This document shows, piece by piece, positions 37,008 through 46,449 of a DNA stretch of 64,000 nt (position 1 is its first letter; every line of letters starts with the position of its first letter). The notes beneath the pieces were generated by a model that made no database searches, was not told the DNA's origin, and saw only the letters and a list, made by a program, of their open reading frames with translations. Source of the DNA: Parapedobacter indicus. Its GTDB lineage: Bacteria; Bacteroidota; Bacteroidia; Sphingobacteriales; Sphingobacteriaceae. Both the position numbers and the translations under genes were made by a program. The stretch covers positions 186,001 to 250,000 of the forward strand of contig NZ_FOQO01000008.1 of assembly GCF_900113765.1 (NCBI RefSeq), in the 5' to 3' direction.

Positions 37008-37430
37008 TTATGCTTGTTCGTAATCTCTACGAATCACAAACTTCGTTTGTACAGGCAGCTTCTGAGCGGCAAGACGCAAGGCTTCCTTGGCCACTTCCAA
37101 AGGTACGCCTTCTGCTTCAAACAGCATACGTCCCGGACGCACCACAGCTACCCAGTATTCGGGCGCTCCCTTACCTTTACCCATCCGCACCTCAGCAGGC
37201 TTCTTTGTTACCGGCTTATCCGGAAATACGCGGATCCACACTTGCCCCTCACGTTTCATATAGCGGGTCACTGCAATACGGGCCGCCTCTATCTGGCGAC
37301 TGGTAATCCATGCCGGCTCCATCGATTTGATACCGAATGAACCGAATGCCAACTCTGCCCCACGGGTAGCGTTGCCTTTCATCCGGCCCTTCTGCATCTT
37401 TCTGAACTTTGTTCTTTTTGGCTGTAACAT
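37008..37430 (-). CDS. rplP: 50S ribosomal protein L16
   Basis: This 140-residue protein has [60 protein letters not shown] and [21 protein letters not shown]16 contacts the A-site tRNA elbow and is essential late in 50S assembly. Confidence 0.98.
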   Translation of the reverse strand: MLQPKRTKFRKMQKGRMKGNATRGAELAFGSFGIKSMEPAWITSRQIEAARIAVTRYMKREGQVWIRVFPDKPVTKKPAEVRMGKGKGAPEYWVAVVRPGRMLFEAEGVPLEVAKEALRLAAQKLPVQTKFVIRRDYEQA

Positions 37431-37473
37431 GTTCGTATCTTATAAAATTCCCAAACTGGGACTGATTGTTAAA

Positions 37474-38337
37474 CTACCTATTTCCTCCACGGTTGTGTCC
37501 ATGACCACCACCGCCACGGTTTTGTCCATGACCGCCACCACGGTTTTGCCCATGACCACCCCGACGTTGGTCGCCTCCGCGGCGATCGCCTCCTCTGCGG
37601 TCATTCGGACCTCCTCCGCGACGACCTTCTCCACGGAAATCTCCTGCGGCACCGCCTTCGTTCCTGGTTTTCAAACCAGATGTTTGGCCAACGTTAGGTG
37701 ATAAGTCACGCTTGCCGTATACTTCACCTTTACAGATCCACACTTTCACACCGATCTTGCCGTATGTGGTCAATGCTTCGACCAACGCATAATCGATATC
37801 TGCGCGGAACGTATGCAGCGGTATGCGTCCATCTTTATACTGCTCGGTACGCGCCATTTCGGCACCGCCCAATCGGCCTGAACACATAATCTTGATACCT
37901 TCCGCACCCATGCGCATGGTGGAAGCGATGGCTGTCTTCATGGCACGGCGGAATGAGATCCGAGCCTCAAGCTGCTTGGCAACCCCTTCTGCCACTAAGT
38001 GAGCTTCGAGTTCTGGACGCTTGATCTCAAATATGTTGATCTGAACATCTTTCTTGGTCAGTTTCTTCAACTCTTCTTTGATCTTGTCCACTTCCTGACC
38101 ACCCTTACCGATGACAATACCCGGACGTGCCGTATGAATCGTTACGGTAATGCGCTTCAATGTACGCTCAATAACAACCTTGGCTACGCCACCCTTAGCG
38201 ATACGAGCAGACAGGTATTTCCTGATCTTTTCGTCCTCCACTAATTTATCGGAATAGTTCTTGCCTCCGAACCAATTGGAATCCCAACCTTTGATGATTC
38301 CTAATCTGTTACCTATTGGATTTGCTTTTTGTCCCAT
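37474..38337 (-). CDS. rpsC: 30S ribosomal protein S3 with RGG-rich C-terminal tail
   Basis: This 287-residue protein has an S3 core at about 1-215: [20 protein letters not shown], the KH domain [20 protein letters not shown] and the C-terminal core [20 protein letters not shown] to [10 protein letters not shown]. The remaining 70 or so residues are almost only Gly, Arg, Asp, Asn, Gln and His, with repeated RRGGD and GGGHGQNR units. E. coli S3 is about 233 residues and lacks this tail. S3 helps form the mRNA entry tunnel, so the tail would lie near incoming mRNA. Confidence 0.97.
   Translation of the reverse strand: MGQKANPIGNRLGIIKGWDSNWFGGKNYSDKLVEDEKIRKYLSARIAKGGVAKVVIERTLKRITVTIHTARPGIVIGKGGQEVDKIKEELKKLTKKDVQINIFEIKRPELEAHLVAEGVAKQLEARISFRRAMKTAIASTMRMGAEGIKIMCSGRLGGAEMARTEQYKDGRIPLHTFRADIDYALVEALTTYGKIGVKVWICKGEVYGKRDLSPNVGQTSGLKTRNEGGAAGDFRGEGRRGGGPNDRRGGDRRGGDQRRGGHGQNRGGGHGQNRGGGGHGHNRGGNR
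37486..37566 (-). repeat. Tandem repeats coding the S3 RGG/GHGQNR tail
   Basis: Three imperfect units of about 24-27 bases, each containing the plus-strand core CGGTTTTG(T/C)CCATGACC or a variant, encode [12 protein letters not shown] peptides. A further Gly/Arg-rich stretch of shorter repeats extends to about 37640. The repeats keep the rpsC frame, so unit number could change by slippage without frameshift when multiples of three are gained or lost. Confidence 0.7.
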
Positions 38338-38347
38338 TACTGATAAA

Positions 38348-38785
38348 TTAGTTTTGTGCTACGTTGTTTTTGCTACTATCTACCACCAACGTCACGTGGT
38401 TCGAGCGCTTACGGATCCGGTATCCGCGCCCTTGTGGAGCTGGGCGCAACCGCTTCAACTGACGTCCGCCATCCACAAATACTTCTTTGACAAACAGTCC
38501 GCTTTCTTCAACCGACTTATCCTCGTTTTTTGCTTCCCAATTCTTGATTGCGGACAACAATAACTTTTCTACACGGATAGCCGCTTCCTTATTGGTATGT
38601 TTCAGAATGAACAGGGCGTTTTCCACCTTTTCACCACGGATCAAATCCACTACCAAACGCATTTTACGAGGTGAAGTAGGACAGTTAATTAATTTGGCAG
38701 TAGAAGCTCCTCCTACCTGAGCTTTTTCCTGCTCTTTGCGCTGCTTTATACTAACAGACTTCTTTAGTTTTCGTGTTGCTTCCAT
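38348..38785 (-). CDS. rplV: 50S ribosomal protein L22
   Basis: This 145-residue protein has an N-terminal Lys/Glu/Gln-rich extension of about 30 residues absent from the E. coli protein. It is followed by the L22 core [20 protein letters not shown], and the long hairpin that lines the exit tunnel, seen in [20 protein letters not shown]. Confidence 0.97.
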   Translation of the reverse strand: MEATRKLKKSVSIKQRKEQEKAQVGGASTAKLINCPTSPRKMRLVVDLIRGEKVENALFILKHTNKEAAIRVEKLLLSAIKNWEAKNEDKSVEESGLFVKEVFVDGGRQLKRLRPAPQGRGYRIRKRSNHVTLVVDSSKNNVAQN

Positions 38786-38792
38786 TGCCTAA

Positions 38793-39059
38793 TTATTTTT
38801 TCTTTTCTGCGTGGCCCCTGAATGTACGCGTAGGCGCAAATTCACCAAGTTTATGACCAACCATGTTTTCCGTTACGTATACCGGAATAAATTTGTTTCC
38901 GTTATGTACTGCGAAGGTATGGCCAACGAAATCAGGGGAAATCATCGACCGGCGTGACCAAGTCTTGATAACCGATTTCTTGTTTGTTTCATTCATAGAA
39001 AGAACCTTTCTTTCTAAGTTGTGGTCGATATAAGGACCTTTTTTAATTGAACGAGCCAT
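38793..39059 (-). CDS. rpsS: 30S ribosomal protein S19
   Basis: This 88-residue protein has [40 protein letters not shown], and the end [20 protein letters not shown]. It contacts S13 in the 30S head. Its ATG shares one base with the rplB stop. Confidence 0.98.
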   Translation of the reverse strand: MARSIKKGPYIDHNLERKVLSMNETNKKSVIKTWSRRSMISPDFVGHTFAVHNGNKFIPVYVTENMVGHKLGEFAPTRTFRGHAEKKK

Positions 39060-39883
39060 TATTTCTTCCTTCCCTCAATGATGTAACGATTCGATGTTTT
39101 CTTTTTACTACGAGTTTTGTACCCTTTGGCCAACAACCCTTTACGTGAGCGTGGGTGACCTCCGGATGCACGGCCTTCACCACCACCCATCGGGTGATCT
39201 ACCGGGTTCATCGCTACACCACGTACGCGCGGACGACGACCCAAGTGACGTTTTCTGCCCGCTTTACCCAATACTTCATTCGCTTTTTCGGCATTGGATA
39301 CCGAACCGATGGTCGCCAAGCAAGTAGCTAGAATCAGGCGGCTTTCACCGGAAGGTAATTTAATGATGGCATATTTACCATCACGCGCCGAAAGCTGAGC
39401 ATAGGTACCTGCACTGCGTGCAATGGAACCACCCTGTCCCGGATTCAACTCAATGTTGTGAATGATTGAACCCAACGGGATGTTCTGCAAAGGCAGGGTG
39501 TTGCCGATCTCGGGAGCCACCGCTTCGCCTGATACGATGGTTTGTCCTACTTTCAATCCTTCCGGTGCCAGGATGTACCGCTTTTCACCGTCTACATAAT
39601 GCAACAACGCAATGCGCGCTGTCCGGTTGGGATCGTACTCTATCGTGGCAACTTTTGCGGGGATATCTTTTTTGTCGCGTTTAAAATCAATCAATCGGTA
39701 TGCCTTTTTGTGGCCCCCACCGAGGTAACGCATAGTCATTTTACCGGAATTATTCCTACCGCCTGACTTCTTGATCTTCACGACCAACGACTTTTCCGGA
39801 ACGTTGGTGGTGACATCTGAATAGTCACCTCCTACGCGGAAGCGAGTACCAGGGGTAACCGGTTTAAATCTTTTAACTGCCAT
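39059..39883 (-). CDS. rplB: 50S ribosomal protein L2
   Basis: This 274-residue protein contains an OB-fold domain and an SH3-like domain, then the conserved [20 protein letters not shown], including the His essential for peptidyl transfer, and [20 protein letters not shown]. It is one of the most conserved 50S proteins. It follows rplW by 6 bases. Confidence 0.99.
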   Translation of the reverse strand: MAVKRFKPVTPGTRFRVGGDYSDVTTNVPEKSLVVKIKKSGGRNNSGKMTMRYLGGGHKKAYRLIDFKRDKKDIPAKVATIEYDPNRTARIALLHYVDGEKRYILAPEGLKVGQTIVSGEAVAPEIGNTLPLQNIPLGSIIHNIELNPGQGGSIARSAGTYAQLSARDGKYAIIKLPSGESRLILATCLATIGSVSNAEKANEVLGKAGRKRHLGRRPRVRGVAMNPVDHPMGGGEGRASGGHPRSRKGLLAKGYKTRSKKKTSNRYIIEGRKK

Positions 39884-39889
39884 CTCTTA

Positions 39890-40192
39890 TTATATAGTAC
39901 TGTAAAAGTCAATCGTTTCGCCATCTTTAATGGTAATGACGGCCTTCTTGTATTTGGTTGTCCTACCGGAAACAAACCCTGCTTTGGTATAGCGGCTTTT
40001 TGCTTTGCCGGATACCACCATGGTATTTACAGCCAGCACGGTCACACCGAACATCTGCTCCACAGCTTGCTTGATCTGTATCTTATTGGCTCTGTGGTCT
40101 ACTTTGAAAGCATAGCGGTTCAGCTTTTCCGTAAGCAACGACGCTTTCTCTGTCAAGACCGGTTTTTTGATAATTTCCATATTACTTGGCAA
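39890..40192 (-). CDS. rplW: 50S ribosomal protein L23
   Basis: This 100-residue protein has [40 protein letters not shown] and [14 protein letters not shown]. It is the tunnel-exit docking site for trigger factor and SRP. It overlaps the rplD stop by 11 bases. Confidence 0.98.
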   Translation of the reverse strand: MPSNMEIIKKPVLTEKASLLTEKLNRYAFKVDHRANKIQIKQAVEQMFGVTVLAVNTMVVSGKAKSRYTKAGFVSGRTTKYKKAVITIKDGETIDFYSTI

Positions 40193-40811
40193 ATGCCTCC
40201 TCCAATGTTTTAACGGAAGCCGTCGTCAACAAAAGCTTACCTGCATTCAATACATCATAGGTATTCAATTCACTGGCAGCGATTACTTTCGCTTTCTTCA
40301 GATTCCTGCTTGATAAATAAACGTTGTTATCTTGAGCGGATAAAACCAATAAGGTTTTTTCATTGGCTATATTCAGGCTGTTTACCAAGTTCACGTAATT
40401 CTTGGTTTTGACGGACTCAAAGTTCACCTCATCCAATACCACGATGTTATTTTCTTGGGCTTTGTAGCTCAATGCCGATTTACGCGCCAACGCTTTCAAT
40501 TTCTTGTTCAATTTAAAGCTGTAGTCACGCGGTTGCGGCCCGAAGATACGGCCACCACCGTTGAACAGCGGCGATTTTATGCTGCCTGCACGGGCACCGC
40601 CGGTTCCTTTTTGTTTGTGCAGTTTACGGGTTGAACCGGCGATCTCATTCCGTTGCTTGGATTTATGTGTACCCTGACGCTGATTGGCAAGGTATTGCTT
40701 CACGTCCAAGTAAATCGCATGATCATTGGGTTCTACTCCGAATATCGCTTCAGGAAGTTGCACCTTGGCACCTGTTTCTTTACCTGATATGTTTAAAACG
40801 TTAACTTCCAT
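40182..40811 (-). CDS. rplD: 50S ribosomal protein L4
   Basis: This 209-residue protein has [20 protein letters not shown] followed by [20 protein letters not shown] and [20 protein letters not shown]. The extended loop reaches the exit tunnel. In gamma-proteobacteria L4 also represses its own operon; whether that holds here is unknown. Confidence 0.98.
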   Translation of the reverse strand: MEVNVLNISGKETGAKVQLPEAIFGVEPNDHAIYLDVKQYLANQRQGTHKSKQRNEIAGSTRKLHKQKGTGGARAGSIKSPLFNGGGRIFGPQPRDYSFKLNKKLKALARKSALSYKAQENNIVVLDEVNFESVKTKNYVNLVNSLNIANEKTLLVLSAQDNNVYLSSRNLKKAKVIAASELNTYDVLNAGKLLLTTASVKTLEEAFAK

Positions 40812-40815
40812 CTCC

Positions 40816-41433
40816 TTATTTATCTACGATTACGTACGAACCCTTAGCCCCAGGGATGGAACCACTGACCACGATCAGGTTTTGCTCTTCGTAAACTTTC
40901 AGCACCTGCAGGTTCTGAACTTTCACGCGATCGCCCCCTGTACGGCCAGCCATCCGTGTCCCTTTAAATACACGCGAAGGCCATGACGAAGCACCCAAGG
41001 AACCCGGCGCACGCAAGCGGTTGTGCTGTCCGTGGGTGGCTCCACCCACGCCACCGAACCCGTGACGCTTCATAACACCTTGGAAACCTTTTCCTTTTGA
41101 AGTACCGACGACATCGATATAGTCGCCTTCTTCAAAAATGGAAACTGTTACCACATCACCGAGCTGCTTTTCGTCGGGAAAGGTTTTAAATTCTATCAAT
41201 TTACGCTTAGGCGTTGTCTTCGCATTAGCGAAGTGCCCTTTCAAAGAGGCCGAAGTGTTCTTTTCCCTAGCTTCATCAAAAGCCAGCTGAACAGCGGAAT
41301 AGCCATCTTTTTCCTCCGTGCGTATCTGCGTTACCACGCACGGGCCAGCTTCAATTACCGTACAGGGAATATTTTTCCCGTCGGCATCGAAAATGCTGGT
41401 CATTCCTACTTTTTTACCAATAATTCCTGACAT
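40816..41433 (-). CDS. rplC: 50S ribosomal protein L3, first gene of the cluster
   Basis: This 205-residue protein has [20 protein letters not shown], the long internal loop [20 protein letters not shown], and [20 protein letters not shown]. It binds near the peptidyl-transferase centre. It is the first gene of the operon: the usual upstream rpsJ is absent, and a consensus promoter with a 70-80 base leader lies directly in front. Confidence 0.99.
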   Translation of the reverse strand: MSGIIGKKVGMTSIFDADGKNIPCTVIEAGPCVVTQIRTEEKDGYSAVQLAFDEAREKNTSASLKGHFANAKTTPKRKLIEFKTFPDEKQLGDVVTVSIFEEGDYIDVVGTSKGKGFQGVMKRHGFGGVGGATHGQHNRLRAPGSLGASSWPSRVFKGTRMAGRTGGDRVKVQNLQVLKVYEEQNLIVVSGSIPGAKGSYVIVDK

Positions 41434-41459
41434 GTTTTTATTATTCTATTAACGTCCAT

Positions 41460-41477
41460 CGAAGCAGTAGGGCTTCG
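41460..41477 (-). promoter_or_regulatory. Leader hairpin upstream of rplC
   Basis: On the minus strand CGAAGC and GCTTCG enclose a six-base loop, 26 bases before the rplC start and inside the predicted 5' leader. It could take part in autoregulation of the operon, but no known r-protein binding motif was recognised. Confidence 0.4.
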
Positions 41478-41509
41478 CTCAAGACATACCATCCCCTCAA
41501 AAGGGACGG

Positions 41510-41540
41510 CAAAGATAGAAAACTTACTTTAAGTATCAAA
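41510..41540 (-). promoter_or_regulatory. Consensus promoter of the ribosomal protein operon
   Basis: On the minus strand TTTG (41537-41540), a 19-base spacer and TATCTTTG (41510-41517) match the Bacteroidota house-keeping consensus in every defined position. Transcription should begin near 41500-41505, giving a leader of about 70 bases before rplC. Confidence 0.85.
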
Positions 41541-41690
41541 CACTTAGTGAATTATTTTTTTATTTCCATATCCGTTTCCCATTTACGCTTCCCTCTCCCT
41601 CTTCCGTGCCGCCCTTATGATTGCGTTTTTCCCGATGGTTTCCCGATAGTTTCTCCTTGAAGCGTCGTCTTTGGGCATTACCGTAGTATG

Positions 41691-41715
41691 GTGGGATATC
41701 ACAAGGATATCCCAC
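41691..41715 (-). terminator. Perfect 10-bp hairpin after the GH88 gene
   Basis: GTGGGATATC (41691-41700) and GATATCCCAC (41706-41715) form a perfect stem with a five-base loop, 20 bases past the GH88 stop codon. There is no T-run on either strand, so it may be a factor-dependent or 3'-protecting hairpin. Confidence 0.5.
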
Positions 41716-41734
41716 GGATAGGGCGTACCAACCA

Positions 41735-42973
41735 CTATTTTTCCAACAGCTTTTTATACCGCATCAACGCTTCTATATAATAGTAATCTGCATAGGTAAG
41801 CGGCACGTCGATTTCGCCACCATGGGGAATGGACCCTACGCTGTGTTGCAGGATGAAGCCTCCATTGGTTCCAATAGCAGCCTTATAGGGCGCGGAAGAT
41901 AGACTTTCCAGCATGCGTTCGGCCTTGGATAAGTAGTTGGCACTTTCCTCACCCTCGGCATATGTGCTTAACTCGATCAGGGCTGATGCGAGTATCGAAG
42001 CGGTGGAAGCATCGCGGTAGGTTTTATACTTAGCCGCATACGGGTTGTCTGCCGGAAGATCCGGCGCATTGAAATCCCAATAAGGAACTAAATCATCCGG
42101 CATATTGGGATGATTCAGAATAAACGAAGCTATATTTTTGGCAAAATCAAGGTACGTTTCATCACCTGTCTCCCGGTACATCATCACATATCCATACAGT
42201 CCCCAAGCCTGTCCACGTGCCCAAGCAGATTCATCGTAAGCTCCCTGAGCTGTTTTTTTCGCCACAATGCTGCCATCCTCCGGATTATAATCGACTACAT
42301 GGTACGAGCTATAATCGGGGCGATAGTGGTTTTTGATGGTGGTATTGGCATGGGTAACCGCGATATCACGGTATTTCGTATCTCCGCTAAGCTTGGAGGC
42401 CTGTGTCAGGAACTCCAAGTTCATCATGTTGTCAATAATCACCGGGTAGGTCCATCCTTCCCACGAACGAATCGCCTTGACCGTGGGGTTGTATCGGCTG
42501 ATTAAGGATGCTGCACCCGTAAGCAGTATTTCTTTATAAGCCGCTGTATCGCCGGTGAGCCGCAATGCATTGCCAAAGCTGCAATACAGCATGAAGCCCA
42601 AGTCGTGCGTACCCTTGTTGTACTTTTCCTTTTCCAGGATCGTCAGCTTATCCTTCGCCAATTGTAATAACTGCTCGTCGCCGGAATATTCATAGAGGTA
42701 TAATAACGAACCCGGATAAAAGCCGGATGTCCACCACTCAGTAGCGGAACTCACGCTGCTATCGCCCTGAAAGGTACGCGGCAATTGGTCGGCAGGAACA
42801 CTGTCGGCCAGCACCTTGATCTGGGCTACCGCATCGTCCAATTGCGCATTGATAAACTCGAGGCTCAATTGCCTGTCATTGTCTTGATCAACGGACCGAT
42901 TTTGGCACGCGGAAATCAGCAGCAGCATACACCAGCCTATAGGCTGAAAAAAGTTTGGGAAGGGTCTTATCAT
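41735..42973 (-). CDS. GH88-family unsaturated glucuronyl hydrolase, lipoprotein
   Basis: This 412-residue protein has a lipoprotein signal (CMLLLISAC, Cys23) and the alpha/alpha barrel of family 88. The two catalytic aspartates of the Bacillus enzyme correspond to Asp124 in GTHDLGFMLY and Asp181 in IIDNMMNLEFL. SAWARGQAWGLYGYVMMYRE is another family block. The enzyme hydrates the 4,5-unsaturated uronate left by polysaccharide lyases and so releases it. No lyase is in the window. The gene follows iolG but has its own promoter with a LacI-type palindrome. Confidence 0.92.
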   Translation of the reverse strand: MIRPFPNFFQPIGWCMLLLISACQNRSVDQDNDRQLSLEFINAQLDDAVAQIKVLADSVPADQLPRTFQGDSSVSSATEWWTSGFYPGSLLYLYEYSGDEQLLQLAKDKLTILEKEKYNKGTHDLGFMLYCSFGNALRLTGDTAAYKEILLTGAASLISRYNPTVKAIRSWEGWTYPVIIDNMMNLEFLTQASKLSGDTKYRDIAVTHANTTIKNHYRPDYSSYHVVDYNPEDGSIVAKKTAQGAYDESAWARGQAWGLYGYVMMYRETGDETYLDFAKNIASFILNHPNMPDDLVPYWDFNAPDLPADNPYAAKYKTYRDASTASILASALIELSTYAEGEESANYLSKAERMLESLSSAPYKAAIGTNGGFILQHSVGSIPHGGEIDVPLTYADYYYIEALMRYKKLLEK

Positions 42974-42998
42974 AATTCATTTGCTAAGTTTACCGTCC

Positions 42999-43037
42999 CA
43001 AAATTAGGTTTTTGAAACGATATGTGCAAACGTTTGC
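42999..43037 (-). promoter_or_regulatory. GH88 promoter overlapped by a LacI-type operator
   Basis: On the minus strand TTTG (43027-43030), a 20-base spacer and TAATTTTG (42999-43006) form a consensus promoter 26 bases before the GH88 ATG. The -33 box lies inside the perfect 12-base palindrome GCAAACGTTTGC (43026-43037), the classic CG-centred LacI/GalR-family operator core. The palindrome also reaches the last base of the iolG stop codon. Repressor binding would block polymerase directly. Confidence 0.75.
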
Positions 43038-44029
43038 TAAACGATTACTTCTCCCAATGTGATCGGCCCTCCCATCCGGACTGACTGCTGTGCCGCCACC
43101 GCAATCCGGGCGGCTTTTAACCCGTCTTCGCCGCTCACCGGTAGTTCGTGGCCGCCCTTTACTGCTTTGACAAACGCTTGCATTTCCGTGAGGTAGGATG
43201 CCGTATACCGCTCCATAAAAAAATGCAAGGGTAGTGACGACTGTGCACCATGCGCGTGATAATACACATGGTTATCCGGTTTGTTGTTGTCAACCAGCGC
43301 CATCCCTTTGGAACCAAAGACCTCCAACCGCTGATCATAGCCGTACGCAGCCTGTCGGCTATTATCGATCACAGCCATGGAACCGTCTTCAAAGGTAAGC
43401 GTCACCACCGCAGTGTCAATATCGCCCGCCGCTGCCACCACGCCCCCAGTAAGCGTCGCCGCAGCGGCATATACTTGCACCACCTCCTTGTTCATAATAT
43501 ACCGAGCCATATCGAAATCATGGATAGACATATCCATAAACAATCCGCCGGAGTGCTGCAGGTAGGTTAACGAGGGTGGCGCTGGGTCCCGGCTCGTGAT
43601 TTTCACCACGTGAACGTCCCCGATTTTACCTTCGCCAACCAGCGAGCGTAATTTCATAAAATTCGCATCGAAACGCCGATTGAAACCCAACATCAGCTTA
43701 ATACCCTGTTGCTGTACAACCGCCAGCGTCTGCTGAATACGCGTGAGTGAAAGGTCGAGCGGCTTTTCACAGAATACATGTTTGCCCGCGCGGGCGCACT
43801 GCTCCACGTAATCGGCATGGGTATCGGTAGGCGAGCAGATAACTACTGCCTCGATCTCTGGGTGATTGATGACTTGATCGGCCTGGGCAAACTGAACATG
43901 TGCTGGCAGCGCGTCGTTGCGTACATCCGCGACCATTACCACTTCAGCTTCTGTTATTTGCTGAGTTATGTTATTGTAATGTATTGTGCCTATCCTTCCG
44001 AGGCCGATGATACCGATTTTAAGTTGCAT
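43037..44029 (-). CDS. iolG: myo-Inositol 2-dehydrogenase, Gfo/Idh/MocA family
   Basis: This 330-residue protein starts at the ATG at 44029 (MQLKIGIIGLGRIGTIHYNN), which places the NAD-binding motif at the N terminus; the open frame reaches 31 codons further into iolE. The EKP motif (HVFCEKPLDLSL, Lys89) and the catalytic DMSIHDFDMARY segment (Asp166, His170) are those of inositol dehydrogenases. It oxidises myo-inositol to scyllo-inosose with NAD. It starts 4 bases after iolE and is surrounded by the other iol genes, which supports the assignment within this broad family. Confidence 0.88.
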   Translation of the reverse strand: MQLKIGIIGLGRIGTIHYNNITQQITEAEVVMVADVRNDALPAHVQFAQADQVINHPEIEAVVICSPTDTHADYVEQCARAGKHVFCEKPLDLSLTRIQQTLAVVQQQGIKLMLGFNRRFDANFMKLRSLVGEGKIGDVHVVKITSRDPAPPSLTYLQHSGGLFMDMSIHDFDMARYIMNKEVVQVYAAAATLTGGVVAAAGDIDTAVVTLTFEDGSMAVIDNSRQAAYGYDQRLEVFGSKGMALVDNNKPDNHVYYHAHGAQSSLPLHFFMERYTASYLTEMQAFVKAVKGGHELPVSGEDGLKAARIAVAAQQSVRMGGPITLGEVIV

Positions 44030-44033
44030 ATGT

Positions 44034-44957
44034 TTATATTCCCAAATGTTCCAGATAAATTCTGTTGTTGCGTGCACACACCTTGGGTGTACCCATGCCC
44101 GGAAGCACGTCTTGCTCCACAACGATCCATCCTTGGTAATCTGTATTTTTTAGCACCTCCAGCACACCCGCAAAATCAACGCTGCCTTTCCCTAGCTCGC
44201 AGAATACGCCCTGGCGGACCGACTCAAAATAATCCCACCCTTTCCTGCGTGACTGTATCCCTACCTGCGGATCGTAATCTTTGAAATGGACGTGCCAAAT
44301 CCGATCCCGGTATTTCGCAATCCCAGCCAGTGGATCCCCACCTCCAAATGCGTAATGTCCGGTATCAAAACACAGTCCGAGTAGTTCCGGATCGGTGAGG
44401 GAAAGCAGCTTATCTAACTCCTCGGGCGTCTCCACGTAACCTGCGCAGTGATGATGGAACACCGTGCGCATCCCGTGGCGATCGCGGACGGCTTTGGCAA
44501 CAGCCATTGCACCGCGCGCGAATGCGCGCCAACGCGCTTCGTCAAGGCCCATGTTTGGCGAGATACGCCCGGCATGGCTAGTCCGCTCCGCCACTGTACC
44601 GTTATCATCGGCCAAAACGATAACTGCTTCGGGGTATCCGGCGTCTTTCAGCAATCCAGCCACGCGCAACGCGCTGGTAATTCCTTCCGCATGTGCCGCT
44701 TCCTCAGCCAGCGCAACCGGCACAAAAGCGCCGATCAGATCCAGCCCCTGTCTGCCGACCACGGCACGCAATGCCGCAGGTTCCGTAGGCATGAAGCCCC
44801 AGTCTCCCAGTTCGGTGCCTACATAACCGGTTTCCCGGATTTCCTGCAAGACCTGAAGGTGATCCGGAGCGGCAGCACCCAGGTCAAATTCCAGTGCCCC
44901 CCACGAGCACGGCGCATTGGCGATCTTTATTGTGTCCATGTTGCTCATTGTGTCCAT
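44034..44957 (-). CDS. iolE: Inosose dehydratase, IolE/MocC-type TIM barrel
   Basis: The predicted protein has 307 residues from the ATG at 44957; two further in-frame ATGs at 44948 and 44939 arise from an 18-bp duplication, and the last (MDTIKIANAPCSWGALEFDL) may be the true start. The fold is the AP-endonuclease-2-like (xylose isomerase-like) barrel with metal-ligand motifs HHHCAGYVETPEE, CFDTGHYAFGGGDP, WHVHFKDYD and VVEQDVLPG. IolE dehydrates scyllo-inosose to the trihydroxycyclohexane-dione. The N terminus resembles MocC-type proteins more than the Bacillus IolE. Context makes the dehydratase role likely. Confidence 0.8.
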   Translation of the reverse strand: MDTMSNMDTIKIANAPCSWGALEFDLGAAAPDHLQVLQEIRETGYVGTELGDWGFMPTEPAALRAVVGRQGLDLIGAFVPVALAEEAAHAEGITSALRVAGLLKDAGYPEAVIVLADDNGTVAERTSHAGRISPNMGLDEARWRAFARGAMAVAKAVRDRHGMRTVFHHHCAGYVETPEELDKLLSLTDPELLGLCFDTGHYAFGGGDPLAGIAKYRDRIWHVHFKDYDPQVGIQSRRKGWDYFESVRQGVFCELGKGSVDFAGVLEVLKNTDYQGWIVVEQDVLPGMGTPKVCARNNRIYLEHLGI

Positions 44958-44965
44958 GTTGCTCA
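44930..44965 (-). repeat. 18-bp perfect tandem duplication across the iolA stop and iolE start
   Basis: TTGTGTCCATGTTGCTCA occurs twice in a row (44930-44947, 44948-44965, plus-strand reading). The second copy includes the iolA stop codon, and each copy supplies a possible iolE start ATG. The unit length is a multiple of three, so iolE stays in frame. Confidence 0.9.
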
Positions 44966-46438
44966 GAATTTTCGCGACCACTCTTTGGGCCACCGTTCAA
45001 TAACCACTTTGGTTTGTGTAAAAAACTCAATGGCATGGCGACCCTGTCCATGTAGATCCCCAAAGAAACTATCGTTCCAGCCGCTGAAGGGGAACTGTGC
45101 CATCGGCGCGGCGACACCGATATTGATGCCGATGTTGCCTGCATTTGCTTCGCTTCGGAATTTCCGTGCACTGGCACCACTGCCGGTAAACAGGCAGGCC
45201 ATATTGCCGTAGGCATTGCGGTTGATGAAGGCCACCGCCTCTTCCACCGTTGCCAAGTTAATTAAGCTCATAACCGGACCGAATATTTCGGTCCGGATAA
45301 GCTGCCCATCCAGCGGCACATCGGTGAGGATGGTAGGCTGGATGAAATTACCCTGCTCAAAACCCTCGATGGCAGCCCCTCTCCCGTCCAATAATACCGT
45401 CGCACCTTCCTGCGTACCCTGCTCAATCAGGTGCTCAATCCGCGTCTTGCTCTCCTTCGTGATCACTGGCCCCATCTCTACCCCCTCCGTCAGACCGTAG
45501 CCGGTTTTCCGGCTTTTTGCTGCTTCATACAGCGCGTCCTTAATCTGTCCCCGTTGGTCGCCTACCAAAACAATATTTGACGCCGCCAAGCAACGCTGCC
45601 CCGCACATCCGTATACACTATCGGCGATGATCCGGGAAGTTGTCTCCAAATCCGCATCGGGCAGTACGACGACCGGATTCTTGGCACCGCCCTGTGCCTG
45701 CACGCGTTTGCCATGCTGTGCCGCTTTCGCGTAGATATACCGGGCGATTTGCGTAGAGCCAACAAAGCTGATCGCCTTGATCCCTGGATGTTCCAATAGC
45801 GCATCGACGGTCTCCTTCCCCCCATGCACGAGACTGACCACGCCGGCAGGCAAACCGATACGGTCAATCAGTCCCATCACTTTCTGCATGGTCAACGGTA
45901 CTTTTTCCGACGGCTTGATGAGGAAGGTATTGCCGCATGCAATTGCATAAGGTAAAAACCAAAAGGGAATCATCCCCGGAAAGTTAAACGGCGCAATGCA
46001 TGCGCAGACGCCCACCGGCTGCCGGATGACAAACTCGTCGATGCCCCGTGTGATATTTTCCGAAAATTCGCTTTGCATTAATAAGGGCGCGGCACAGGCG
46101 GTCTCCACGTTCTCAATAGCACGTTGCAGCTCGCCGACCGATTCGGCCCTCGTCTTACCGCATTCGTTGGTGATGGTTTCCGCCAGCTCTTCCAAATGTT
46201 CTTCCAACAATGCCTTGAGGCGGTATAAAGGCTGCACACGTTGCATCACAGGCACCTCTGCCCATGCCGCGGCCGCTCTCGCTGCCGCTGCGACGGCCGC
46301 ATCGACATCCTCGACCGTACCTCCGCCGTAGGGTACACGCGCCATGCATTGCTGCGTGGCGGGGTTAATTACGTCAATGGCCTGCCGCTCGTTACTGGCA
46401 CGCCATCCGCCATCGATATAATTCTGTAGTAATTCCAT
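44963..46438 (-). CDS. iolA: Methylmalonate/malonate-semialdehyde dehydrogenase (CoA-acylating)
   Basis: This 491-residue aldehyde dehydrogenase starts at the ATG at 46438 ([15 protein letters not shown]). The substrate-site block [20 protein letters not shown] and the cofactor motif [12 protein letters not shown] are seen. The catalytic Cys is Cys283 ([12 protein letters not shown]). As in other MMSDH enzymes the general-base Glu motif is replaced by [12 protein letters not shown]. It converts malonic semialdehyde, released by IolJ, to acetyl-CoA and CO2 with NAD and CoA. It lies 11 bases after the transporter gene. Confidence 0.95.
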   Translation of the reverse strand: MELLQNYIDGGWRASNERQAIDVINPATQQCMARVPYGGGTVEDVDAAVAAAARAAAAWAEVPVMQRVQPLYRLKALLEEHLEELAETITNECGKTRAESVGELQRAIENVETACAAPLLMQSEFSENITRGIDEFVIRQPVGVCACIAPFNFPGMIPFWFLPYAIACGNTFLIKPSEKVPLTMQKVMGLIDRIGLPAGVVSLVHGGKETVDALLEHPGIKAISFVGSTQIARYIYAKAAQHGKRVQAQGGAKNPVVVLPDADLETTSRIIADSVYGCAGQRCLAASNIVLVGDQRGQIKDALYEAAKSRKTGYGLTEGVEMGPVITKESKTRIEHLIEQGTQEGATVLLDGRGAAIEGFEQGNFIQPTILTDVPLDGQLIRTEIFGPVMSLINLATVEEAVAFINRNAYGNMACLFTGSGASARKFRSEANAGNIGINIGVAAPMAQFPFSGWNDSFFGDLHGQGRHAIEFFTQTKVVIERWPKEWSRKF

Positions 46439-46449
46439 GCATTTAGCTT

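Larger units (their letters stand above)
41434..41734. other. 301-base intergenic region holding the r-protein promoter and the GH88 3' region
   Basis: No gene was found here in six frames. The region contains the r-protein promoter (41510-41540), a leader hairpin (CGAAGC/GCTTCG, 41460-41465 with 41472-41477) and a 10-bp palindrome close to the GH88 stop. Nothing was recognised in 41541-41690, which is rich in TTTCCC-type runs. Confidence 0.8.

Noticed and set aside
37486..37640. CRISPR-like short repeats
   Set aside because: The repeats are imperfect, without unique spacers, and keep the reading frame of rpsC; they encode its Gly/Arg-rich tail.
41434..41734. A frameshifted or shortened rpsJ upstream of rplC
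   Set aside because: No segment in any frame resembles S10; the space is occupied by a promoter and leader.
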